From Pontibacter cellulosilyticus (GTDB lineage Bacteria; Bacteroidota; Bacteroidia; Cytophagales; Hymenobacteraceae): 64,000 nt of DNA. Both the position numbers and the translations under genes were made by a program. Of the stretch, positions 15,832 through 23,314 are shown in pieces (position 1 is the stretch's first letter; the number at the start of each line of letters is the position of its first letter). The notes beneath the pieces are model-generated. The model had not been told where the DNA came from and did not search any database. It saw only the letters and a program-made list of their open reading frames with translations. Where the stretch lies: the NCBI RefSeq assembly GCF_014306105.1, contig NZ_JACRVF010000002.1, positions 1 through 64,000 on the forward strand, read 5' to 3'.

Positions 15832-16318
15832 TTCTTCCCTGTGTTTCAGCGGTTCCGTGCATCATATTTTGCTCATACAATATAGGAAGTTTTGCAGAAA
15901 ATCTTAATCAAATCTGACAGCTTTTGACACAGTAGCGGAGAAAAGCAGGCAAAAGCAGGAAAGCTGCTGCTCAACATCTCTTGCTTCAACAACTCGACTG
16001 GCGGAATGGGGCGTTAACACCGGCCTGTAACGCCCTTTTGCTGCCTAGGCTGCGCATACAGCCTGCTAGACCTATCCGTGTATAAACGCTTATAAACGCG
16101 TATACGCGGCTAAGAGAGCTGACAAGCAGTGAGACTTCGCCCCAAGTAAAACGGGCGCTGGCGGCTTGTACTGGAGGGGTGGGTTGATAATTTGGTTTCC
16201 CCTGCCTTGCCTGCGCCATAGCCTCAAACCACCGCGTATTAATTTCTTATTTTTTTAGACGTGCCTGCTTATTTTAAATTTTATTTAAAATTTTCATTAG
16301 TATGGCACCTACGCGCCT
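15832..16318. other. Non-coding stretch with repeat element B
   Basis: No convincing gene. Positions 16173-16233 match 12692-12752 (shared GGTTTCCCCTxCCTTGC core and CCTCAA). GTTCCGTGCATCAT at 15852 resembles GTTCCG sequences inside the adjacent attC-like site in reverse. A 77-residue minus-strand frame at 15986-16219 covers the repeat and lacks protein-like composition. Confidence 0.45.
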
Positions 16319-17116
16319 TCATTGGCAGGAATAATTAAAGTAACTACCCCATTCATTTCCGTCTACATCCTTATGAGTCACTTTGGTGGGATAACCAGCC
16401 TCGTTGTACTCGTATCTGGATGTGCCGGAACCTTCGGCTATAACTTGCCCATCCACACCTCTTCTCGTAACTTTCGTCAGGTTATGAATAAAGGGATAGT
16501 AAGTCATATGCATCGCACGTACTGCCGCCGATACCCCCAAAAAACTATGCTTGTTGTCGTACTCATACTCGTATGTGTTGCCTTTTTGTCCAGTGTCACT
16601 GTAATTAATGCTTCTCCTGATTAAGTTGCCTTCGTACTCGTACAGCGTGTACCCATAAGTCTTGCCCGGTGTAGTCTTGTATGACTTCTTTAATTGATTA
16701 TTAGAGGTGTATTCATAGTGGCGACTTAAGAACTCAGTAAGTACTCCGTAACTTTTGCTATAATGGGACACTTTAGATACTTGCCCGGTAGAATTATAGG
16801 AGTAAGTCAAGTATCCTCCTAGGGTACCGGCTGGGGTATGAGTATTTGTCTTTACCAACCTATCTTGATCATCATATTCGAACAAGTAATAGCCTTCAAC
16901 TTCCCCTTTTGCATTAATCACCTCTTCTTTAATAGGCTGGCCTTTGGCATCGTAGATAAATTTGTAACTGTAGTCCGAGTTGTCATACCGGAACCCCGTC
17001 AACAAGCAGGCCTCTGTGTTGAGAGGACTAGGGTTGGTGTCATCTCCTTCATAGTCTTTTGAGCAGGAGATAAGACACAGTATAAAAAGTAGTAGGAGAG
17101 GGGAAAGCTGTTTCAT
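16319..17116 (-). CDS. Lipoprotein with YD/RHS-like repeats
   Basis: Starting at the second ATG (17116; one at 17122 adds two residues) the protein has 265 residues and a lipoprotein signal ending LISC. The mature region is a run of repeats of the form YxYDxxGQPIKEE, YLFEYDDQDRLVKTNTH, YSYNSTGQVSKVSHY, YEYTSNNQLKKSYK and YEYNEAGYPTKVTHKD. These match the YD-repeat style of RHS proteins and Bacteroidota DUF4595-type lipoproteins, forming a beta-solenoid-like wrap. There is no C-terminal toxin domain; it ends FNYSCQ. It is likely surface- or periplasm-facing. Its relation to the cassette array is unclear. Confidence 0.8.
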   Translation of the reverse strand: MKQLSPLLLLFILCLISCSKDYEGDDTNPSPLNTEACLLTGFRYDNSDYSYKFIYDAKGQPIKEEVINAKGEVEGYYLFEYDDQDRLVKTNTHTPAGTLGGYLTYSYNSTGQVSKVSHYSKSYGVLTEFLSRHYEYTSNNQLKKSYKTTPGKTYGYTLYEYEGNLIRRSINYSDTGQKGNTYEYEYDNKHSFLGVSAAVRAMHMTYYPFIHNLTKVTRRGVDGQVIAEGSGTSRYEYNEAGYPTKVTHKDVDGNEWGSYFNYSCQ

Positions 17117-17229
17117 GATCAAAAAAGCATAATTGGTCTTTTTAAATTTATAATATTTAAATTAATTTACGTTGACTAACCAAAGAGGTATATTATACTA
17201 CAGTTCATTTACAGCCTCTTGTAATTCAT

Positions 17230-17529
17230 ATGTCCCTTCACTTTATAGATTTGTGCAGCCAATACCGACTGTACGCGTTTGCCACATACCGCGACATGGC
17301 GGCGGCCAAAAGCCATACGGGGCGCGTGGTACTGGGCAAGGCGCTGGAGCGGGAGATAGAAGCCAAGCACTACGTCCGCGATGTGGGCACCGGCTAAAAA
17401 AACTACCTCCGCACGGACACGGCAGACCTCAAGCCAACAGCGCTAGCGTCGCTTATAACGGCCTTGCAGGCGCTTTACAGGCTCAACGGCTACTCGGCTA
17501 AGTACATTGTAGTAGAACGCCTCCTGTAG
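17230..17529 (+). pseudogene. Broken fragment with in-frame stop, unknown family
   Basis: A 100-codon reading frame starts at ATG 17230 and would end at TAG 17527, but TAA at 17395-17397 interrupts it after 55 codons. On both sides the frame reads like protein (ATYRDMAAAKSHTGRVVLGK before, ASLITALQALYRLNGYSAKY after). It is clearly GC-richer than the AT-rich flanks at 17123-17229 and 17530-17749, which hold no gene. I do not recognise the family. It may be a dead gene carried in by the element, or two pieces made by a single nonsense change. Confidence 0.5.
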
Positions 17530-17749
17530 CTTAATTTTAGCCGTATGCCCTGTCTTGCTGTTTTTATGTAAATGACAAATGATAAATGCTGCCGTCTAAA
17601 GTACAACGCACCTTCCTAACTAATCAAATGCGCTGAAAATAAGATTATCTATTTATTTGAATACTTATTTTTAATTGCTATGTTTATATTGTTTAGCACC
17701 AAAGTGCAATATCTGTTCATCCTCGTACCTTAACTTATAGCAAACTTTT

Positions 17750-18841
17750 ATGGACTTTATTGATGTGATCAAGGCATTAGCCGAGAAGGTTAGCCGAATG
17801 AAAGAAACAATTCAAACGGAAGAGGCGACGAAAACTGCTTTCGTTATGCCCTTTATCGCTGCGTTGGGGTATGATGTGTTCAACCCTTTAGAAGTAATTC
17901 CTGAATTCATCGCGGATTTGGGAATAAAGAAAGGTGAGAAGGTTGACTACTGCATACAAAAAGAAGGGCAGCCAATTATCATAGTGGAATGCAAGCACTG
18001 GAAAGAGGAGTTAAACGTCCATAATTCACAGTTGCACCGTTACTTTCATGTTTGTAGTACCCGCTTTGGCATACTTACAAACGGTATTATTTACAGGTTC
18101 TATACAGACTTAGAAGAGCCTAATAAGATGGATAACAAACCTTTCTGGGAGTTCGACATAACGGATATGAGCGAGGCTGCTATAGCTGAACTTAAAAAAT
18201 ACCAAAAGAAGACCTTTGATGTAGACCAGATTCTGAGTGCAGCGACGGAGTTAAAGTACACAAGGGAGATCAAGAAGCTACTAGCGTCTGAGTTTAATGT
18301 GCCATCTGAACATTTCGTGCGCCTGTTTGCAAAGCAAATATATTCTGGCCCGGTAACGGCAAAAGTAATGGAGCAGTTTACTCCAATGGTAAAAAAGTCG
18401 ATTCAGCAGCATATTAGTGACCTGATAAGCGACCGACTGAAATCGGCTCTATCCAATGAGACAGAAGCGGCCAAAAAAGAGCAGGAGCAGGCGCTGGAAA
18501 ATGTAGTAGCAGCTACAGAGGCAGTAAAAGTAGAGTTTACTGAAATAGAGCAGGAGGGCTATTATATCATTAAGTCAATATTACGGGTCAAAATAGATGC
18601 AGCAAGATTGTCCTATAGAGATACGACGCGTTACCTGAACATACTTTTAGACGATACTATCAGAAAAACAGTATGCAGGCTGCATCTGAACGGCACGAAA
18701 AAGTATATTGGGTTGATGGATGAAGAAGGAAAAGAGACAAGGTTTGAAATCGAAAATATAGATGATATCTATAGATACACAGACCAACTCCTGAAAACCG
18801 TTATGCGCTTTGAGGGAAAAGTTGAGCCACAGGAAATTTAA
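17750..18841 (+). CDS. Stand-alone type I restriction R-subunit N-terminal-like nuclease
   Basis: A 363-residue protein. Residues 1-150 have the HSDR_N_2-like fold: TKTAFVMPFIAALGYDVFNPLEV, then KVDYCIQKEGQPIIIVECKHW, where the Asp and the ExK (VECK) form the PD-(D/E)XK nuclease core, then FGILTNGIIYRFYTD. The C-terminal half is helical and ends with a small beta domain (KKYIGLMDEEGKETRFEI). Helicase motifs and HsdM/HsdS partners are absent, so it is not a complete type I system. Lone proteins of this kind are common in islands and are annotated as restriction endonuclease-related. A defence role is inferred. Confidence 0.83.
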   Translation: MDFIDVIKALAEKVSRMKETIQTEEATKTAFVMPFIAALGYDVFNPLEVIPEFIADLGIKKGEKVDYCIQKEGQPIIIVECKHWKEELNVHNSQLHRYFHVCSTRFGILTNGIIYRFYTDLEEPNKMDNKPFWEFDITDMSEAAIAELKKYQKKTFDVDQILSAATELKYTREIKKLLASEFNVPSEHFVRLFAKQIYSGPVTAKVMEQFTPMVKKSIQQHISDLISDRLKSALSNETEAAKKEQEQALENVVAATEAVKVEFTEIEQEGYYIIKSILRVKIDAARLSYRDTTRYLNILLDDTIRKTVCRLHLNGTKKYIGLMDEEGKETRFEIENIDDIYRYTDQLLKTVMRFEGKVEPQEI

Positions 18842-18873
18842 TCCAAAGTAACACGCTAAATAAATTGTATAGT

Positions 18874-18908
18874 AAGCCTCTTGCAACAGTATTGCAGGGG
18901 GCTTTTTT
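18874..18908 (+). terminator. Terminator after the nuclease gene
   Basis: AAGCCTCTTGCA (18874-18885) pairs with TGCAGGGGGCTT (18893-18904) with two mismatches, followed by six or more T residues. Confidence 0.75.
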
Positions 18909-18958
18909 ATTGCCGTCGAATAAGAAGATGAACTTATTATCTTTTAAATAGATTATAC

Positions 18959-19819
18959 ATGTATGTAAGGTTTTATCACAGAGATATGAAGGCATCTAAT
19001 TTTCAATTAAAGGTGAAGTCGGGTTCTATTTCATTGCCAGTTTTAAAAGTAGGAGATGTTGAAGCCGCAGGTAAAGCGAAGTTGACCGCTAATAGAATTT
19101 CAATATTCGACTTATACATTCACGAGAAGACACACCGATTAAATTCTGATGAAATATCCTATAGGGTACTAAATAATTGGGAAGAGCAAGGGTTGGTCAA
19201 TTCTAAGAGAGACGTGGAAGGAGGATGGAGGTACTATAGTCTAGTAGATTTAATCTGGTTGCACTTAGTCTTAGCTATGAGGAAATTTGGTTTGCCTCTT
19301 AAAGATATCCTCAAAGTAAAAAAATCAATCGAAAAGGTATCGCCTAAAGTTAGAGAAGACTTATCATCACTTGACAACGCAATACTAAATGTGATAGAAC
19401 AGCGTAAGCCTATTTATTTAATTGTGTTAGAAGATGGCACCGGTCACTTGCTGAGTGAAGAACAGTATTTGGCGGACTACCTTTCCTTTAACTGCTTGAA
19501 AATAGGAGTGTCAAATATGATTAGGAAACTCATCAGTTTACATGATTTAGAAAACATATCAAAGCTGCAAGAGGAGTTGAGCGATGAGGAGGCAGAGTTA
19601 CTGCAAGTCATCCGAGAAAACAATTATGAGAAAGTAACCATCCAGTATAAGAGTGGCAAAATAAGCACTGTGGAAGGGTTAGAAAGGTTAGATGCGAATG
19701 TTAAGTTAATGGAGGCACTAAAAAATCATCCATATACTGAAATAAAGGCAATAAATAAAAGTGGTAAAACTGTTGCAGTACTGCGTACTGTCAAGCATAA
19801 GATAAATAAAAGAGGATAA
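18959..19819 (+). CDS. MerR-like DNA-binding regulator of the element
   Basis: A 286-residue protein whose residues 47-115 form a MerR-type winged helix: ISYRVLNNWEEQGLVNSKRDVEGGWRYYSLVDLIWLHLVLAMRKFGLPL, with the typical RYY wing. The region before it is short and basic; the region after is helical with a final beta-rich segment. An internal ATG at 18986 would remove nine residues and is a possible start. It lies 5' of the small ORF and recombinase on the same strand. MerR-type proteins in such elements often regulate excision or act as recombination directionality factors; this is inference. Confidence 0.75.
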   Translation: MYVRFYHRDMKASNFQLKVKSGSISLPVLKVGDVEAAGKAKLTANRISIFDLYIHEKTHRLNSDEISYRVLNNWEEQGLVNSKRDVEGGWRYYSLVDLIWLHLVLAMRKFGLPLKDILKVKKSIEKVSPKVREDLSSLDNAILNVIEQRKPIYLIVLEDGTGHLLSEEQYLADYLSFNCLKIGVSNMIRKLISLHDLENISKLQEELSDEEAELLQVIRENNYEKVTIQYKSGKISTVEGLERLDANVKLMEALKNHPYTEIKAINKSGKTVAVLRTVKHKINKRG

Positions 19820-19890
19820 GGCACCTCAGTAATCTCGTTTTACTCTGATGACCGGACAAGGCACCGGAGCCAGAGTGCAAGATTTTATAA

Positions 19891-20076
19891 ATGCTTTCTA
19901 TTGAAAAGTGTCAAGAAATATTAAACCAGAATGGTAGAAGTTACACCGTTAATGAGGTAAAGAAACTAAGAGAGACTTTACTGCAACTAGCAAGGCTGGA
20001 GGTTGAAGTTCACAGAAAACGAAAAGAGCAGAGCAATAATGGAAAACGTAGTAATCTATACAAGAGTATCGACTGA
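19891..20076 (+). CDS. Small recombinase-associated protein
   Basis: A 61-residue protein, IEKCQEILNQNGRSYTVNEV plus a helical LRETLLQLARLEVEVHRKRK segment. Its stop overlaps the recombinase start by 38 bases, so the two are translationally linked. Short ORFs of this pattern regularly precede recombinase genes in Bacteroidota elements. It may modulate integration or excision; no experimental role is known to me. Confidence 0.6.
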   Translation: MLSIEKCQEILNQNGRSYTVNEVKKLRETLLQLARLEVEVHRKRKEQSNNGKRSNLYKSID

Positions 20077-21586
20077 CGAACAGGCTTACGGCTATAGTCT
20101 GGGGCATCAGAAAGAACAGCTAGAAAAATACTGTGTTGATAAGGGTTATGATATTGTTGCGCATTATCAAGATGATTGTTCTGCAAAGACTTTCAATAGG
20201 CCAGAGTTTAGTAAGATGCTTAGCTACCTAAAGCAGAACAAAGGTAAGGTTTCTAAGCTGCTTGTGTTGAAGTACGATAGATTCTCAAGAGATTTAGCAG
20301 GTGGCTCCAGTATGTTACAAGAACTAGCATCTTACGGTGTTGAGTTAGTTGCTATAGAGCAGCCTTTAGATAAAAGCGTACCAGACCATTTAGTGATGCA
20401 AGCTGTATATATGGCTATCCCACAGGTAGAAAACATGAGGCGGTCAATGAATACTGCTTCTGGTATGAGGAAGGCTCTAAAAGAGGGGCGTTTTATGGGG
20501 AAAGCTCCTTTAGGCTATCGTAATAGCAGGGATGTAAATAATAGGCCGGTAATTGAGGTAGTGCCTGAGAAAGCGAGTTTGGTAAGGGAGGCGTTTGAGC
20601 TATTTGCAACAGGAATGTATGATAAAGAGGAGTTGCGTCGTAAACTAAAGCCAAAGGGGCTAACACTTACAAAGACCTGTTTTGCGCAAATGTTAAGACA
20701 GCCTGCCTATTGTGGTAAAATAGTAGTTAAAGCAAAGGATAATGAGCCTGAGTTGACAGTTACCGCTATCCACGAGCCAATTATTGATGAAACACTATAC
20801 AATAAGGTTCAAGAACAGCTTAAAAGGAGGGTAAAGCGTAAAGCAAAACCTAAAAAACTAGTGGCAGAGTTGCCGCTGAGAGGAAATCTTATCTGTCCAG
20901 ATTGTGGTGGCAATCTTACTGGGAGTGCATCAAAGGGTTCTGGAGGAGTATACCAGTATTATCATTGTCAGTCTCCTTGTAGAGTACGTTTTAGAGCCGA
21001 TGTAGCGCATTTACACTTTGAACAATGGCTCAGGTCACTGAATATCCCATCAGAGATTGTAGCTCTTTATTTGGCTATTCTAGAGGATGAATTCAACGCA
21101 CTGGAAAAGGACAGGTTTAAAGAAATACAAGTACTCAAACTCCAACGAGATGAGAAGGACAAGCTATTAACAGAGGCAGCATTGAAACTACTTAAAGGCG
21201 AGATTTCATATGAAATATTGTCAAGAGTGGATACATCTCTGAGGCAGGAAATTAATGCGCTGAGTATGCGTATCCATGATTTGGAGGTACAGGAAAGTGG
21301 GTTTAAGCACTATATGAGGTACGGTATGACCTTACTTTCTGATTTATCAGGTTACTATACAAGTGCGGAGTTAGATGTAAAGCAAAAACTAGTTAGTTCG
21401 ATATTCGGAGGAAAACTTGTTTATCAGAATGGAAATTATCGAACTAATGGTCAGAGTGAGGTAATGTCGCTTATAGCTAATTCTAAAGCACTTTTGGGAG
21501 GTAAAAAGAGAGGCTCATCGTCTGAGAAAGCAGAGGAGGTCGGTAAAGTGGCCCTGCCAGGAATCGAACCTGGATCTAAAGTTTAG
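20039..21586 (+). CDS. Large serine recombinase (site-specific integrase)
   Basis: With the start at 20039 the protein has 515 residues. The N-terminal resolvase domain carries the catalytic serine in IYTRVSTDEQ (Ser11) and the LKYDRFSRDL segment with catalytic arginines. The central recombinase domain (FMGKAPLGYRNSRD onward) is followed by a zinc ribbon (LICPDCGGNL, then YHCQSPC) and a coiled coil (KEIQVLKLQRDEKDKLL). An earlier in-frame start at 20003 lies within the small ORF and is less likely. The last 12 residues (ALPGIEPGSKV) are encoded by antisense tRNA-Arg sequence and the attachment repeat, so the C-terminus depends on integration. It is the probable integrase of the element. Confidence 0.92.
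   Translation: MENVVIYTRVSTDEQAYGYSLGHQKEQLEKYCVDKGYDIVAHYQDDCSAKTFNRPEFSKMLSYLKQNKGKVSKLLVLKYDRFSRDLAGGSSMLQELASYGVELVAIEQPLDKSVPDHLVMQAVYMAIPQVENMRRSMNTASGMRKALKEGRFMGKAPLGYRNSRDVNNRPVIEVVPEKASLVREAFELFATGMYDKEELRRKLKPKGLTLTKTCFAQMLRQPAYCGKIVVKAKDNEPELTVTAIHEPIIDETLYNKVQEQLKRRVKRKAKPKKLVAELPLRGNLICPDCGGNLTGSASKGSGGVYQYYHCQSPCRVRFRADVAHLHFEQWLRSLNIPSEIVALYLAILEDEFNALEKDRFKEIQVLKLQRDEKDKLLTEAALKLLKGEISYEILSRVDTSLRQEINALSMRIHDLEVQESGFKHYMRYGMTLLSDLSGYYTSAELDVKQKLVSSIFGGKLVYQNGNYRTNGQSEVMSLIANSKALLGGKKRGSSSEKAEEVGKVALPGIEPGSKV
21533..21555 (+). repeat. Right attachment-site repeat overlapping tRNA-Arg
   Basis: It matches 12315-12337 in 20 of 23 bases, with GTAAAGTGGCCCT unbroken. It spans the last seven bases of the tRNA and the bases just beyond its 3' end, and lies inside the 3' end of the recombinase gene. 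Confidence 0.65.
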
Positions 21587-21620
21587 GAAACTTCTATTCT
21601 ATCCATTGAACTACAGGGCC
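21549..21620 (-). tRNA. tRNA-Arg (anticodon CCT)
   Basis: Read on the minus strand the sequence folds as a standard tRNA: acceptor GGCCCTG with CAGGGCC, D-stem GTTC/GAAT, anticodon stem GAAGT/ACTTT with loop TTCCTAA (anticodon CCT, decoding AGG), T-stem CCAGG/CCTGG with loop TTCGATT, discriminator A. CCA is not encoded. Its 3' end is shared with the right attachment repeat and with the recombinase gene on the other strand. Confidence 0.95.
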
Positions 21621-21682
21621 TGTTTAAACAGGCTGTAAAAGCAAATTTAAGGCAATTAAACTATTGTGCAAAGTATTGTTGC

Positions 21683-22915
21683 TTATTGCGCAGTACCCGT
21701 CTCAGACCCCGGAATAGTATTTGGGCCATAGTATAATACCGCAATGGCAAAAGCAATAACAGTAAGCACCAGCCCTACCATAAAAATAGTGTAGGAAACA
21801 CGCAGGATTTTATACTTCTTGTTAAGCACCTCTCCCAGGTAATAGATGTCAGTAATCATGTTGTTGTACAGCGATTTTTTATCGCGCATGATTTCATGCA
21901 TACCACTCTGGAAGTCTTCAAGTGGCAGGCGGGTAAAGTTGCCGAAGAACAGCAGGTTTATCTTACGGCTGTTCATCTTGTCTTTTTTGAAAGAGAAACT
22001 CGTAACCTCCGGCTGTGCCGAGATGATGGCAAAAATTACAGAGCCCAGTGTGGTTAGTACAAGCGTTCCTACAGGTATAAGCAGCGTGCGGTGCTGTGCA
22101 AACTCGCTGCCGGTGGCCGATGTCTTGGCACTCAGGTAAGTAATGATCACAGAAAGTATAATGGCGTTCAGGCTGATCATCATGTTCGCCTTGTTATCAG
22201 CAATAGCACTCAGGTTAAGGTGCGTGCGATACGTGTTGCGGAACATAGTCTCAATGCCACGCTTTGGCTGGGCCAGTGTTTCGCGGTGCTTCTTCTCCTG
22301 CTTCTTCTTTTTCTTTACCTCCTTCTTCAGCTGCTTGCGCTGCTCTTGTATATTAAGGCCCAGCTGCCCGGCAAACTTACGCTGCGCCTGGTTTGTATGG
22401 AAAGTAGTTGAAAGCAGGAAATCTATCTGGAACTGCGCCCACTCCCTGTCCGTGAAAAACTTATCCTGGAAAATCTCCCACTCTACGCGTAGGAGCTCGG
22501 CAGTAGCAAAAAAGGTTTCCTTGCCAATGTTAGACATGTCGGCATCTACCAGAAGCTCTTCGAGCAGGCCCTTTGGCTGCTGGTCGTGCTTTGTAGACAT
22601 GATAATACGACAAACGCGATCAATGCGCTCCTCAGGGTAATGCTGTTCCTGCAGCCAGGCAGTGGCTATTTTAACGCTGGCAGCTTCATGGTCGGCATAG
22701 GTATCAACATAGCCCGCATCATGAAACCACGCTGCCAGCGCCAGGTCCTGTAGTTCGTCCTCTTTTAGTTCGCTTCGTCTGCCCAGGTCCTCGGCCTCTG
22801 CTACAGTTTCGTAAGTATGCTTGTAGTTATGGTAAACAAGCTTTTTAGAGAGCCGCTCTTTAAATAGCTTAAAGATAAACTCACCTGCCTGTTTAACAAT
22901 ATTCTGATCTTTCAT
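21683..22915 (-). CDS. HD-domain membrane protein, Pycsar-effector-like
   Basis: Starting at 22915 the product has 410 residues (an ATG at 22984 would add 23 weak residues). The first half is an HD phosphohydrolase domain: LVYHNYKHTYETV, then AAWFHDAGYVDTY, then LLVDADMSNIG supply the metal-binding histidines and aspartates. A charged, lysine-rich linker (QLKKEVKKKKKQEKKHRE) follows. The last 150 residues have about three membrane helices (NKANMMISLNAIILSVIITYL; LIPVGTLVLTTLGSVIFAII; YTIFMVGLVLTVIAFAIAVLY), matching the PycTM-type effector domain of Pycsar anti-phage systems. No pyrimidine cyclase gene is adjacent. It lies outside the element and carries host-type words. Confidence 0.78.
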   Translation of the reverse strand: MKDQNIVKQAGEFIFKLFKERLSKKLVYHNYKHTYETVAEAEDLGRRSELKEDELQDLALAAWFHDAGYVDTYADHEAASVKIATAWLQEQHYPEERIDRVCRIIMSTKHDQQPKGLLEELLVDADMSNIGKETFFATAELLRVEWEIFQDKFFTDREWAQFQIDFLLSTTFHTNQAQRKFAGQLGLNIQEQRKQLKKEVKKKKKQEKKHRETLAQPKRGIETMFRNTYRTHLNLSAIADNKANMMISLNAIILSVIITYLSAKTSATGSEFAQHRTLLIPVGTLVLTTLGSVIFAIISAQPEVTSFSFKKDKMNSRKINLLFFGNFTRLPLEDFQSGMHEIMRDKKSLYNNMITDIYYLGEVLNKKYKILRVSYTIFMVGLVLTVIAFAIAVLYYGPNTIPGSETGTAQ

Positions 22916-23314
22916 AGTATAGTATGTGCTGCCATGCCGCACACTGCAACCAATAATGTGAAGGGAGTAGCGCATGAATGGCATACGGTATTCTGCGGTT
23001 ACGGTAAAAACGTTTTTTTGTTAGTAAACAGTCCGTTTCAAAAAGCGATTGAAACCCAGTTATCGGCAAACAACTAAATATAATTTGGTTTCGTTTATGA
23101 AATCCAACCTCGTTTCCCTTTAAAGGTTGTGCGCAGTAACAGTGGCTTAAACTCTGCAGCAGGCACGGTGTTATATACTAGTCCGCTTGGCTGGCTTGAA
23201 GAGCTGTTTTAGAAGTTTTAGGATGGATGTTGTTGCTTAGTTGCAGGAGCAAGTGTCGGTGGAGTTTGGCTGCAGATGGCGCACATGCGGGGCATGCTAT
23301 AGTACTGTAAACCT
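22916..23314. other. Intergenic region with no gene seen
   Basis: This divergent gap holds the promoters of the HD-membrane gene and the phosphoesterase-barrel gene. I found no convincing TAnnTTTG box, RNA gene or strong hairpin in it. GTTTC and GAAAC words around 23034-23055 form a short weak stem. Confidence 0.4.

Larger units (their letters stand above)
12315..21555. mobile_element. 9.2-kb integrated element at tRNA-Arg(CCT)
   Basis: The element lies between a 23-bp imperfect direct repeat (20/23) at 12315 and 21533, the right copy overlapping the tRNA-Arg 3' end. It encodes a large serine recombinase whose gene runs into the tRNA, a small partner ORF, a MerR-like regulator, a lone restriction-type nuclease, and an integron-like cassette run. 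Base use is AT-richer than the flanks. The host word AAGTATA/TATACTT, seen one to three times per kb outside, was found only twice inside (near 13660 and 18702). These signs together support horizontal acquisition. No replication or conjugation genes are present, so it depends on other elements or is degenerate. Confidence 0.7.

Noticed and set aside
15986..16219. A 77-codon minus-strand frame in the island
   Set aside because: It is translated from repeat element B, lacks a start context, and has no homologous look.
16319..17116. Polymorphic toxin (RHS) for the YD-repeat lipoprotein
   Set aside because: It is too short, has no core RHS cage or C-terminal toxin, and ends within repeat-like sequence.
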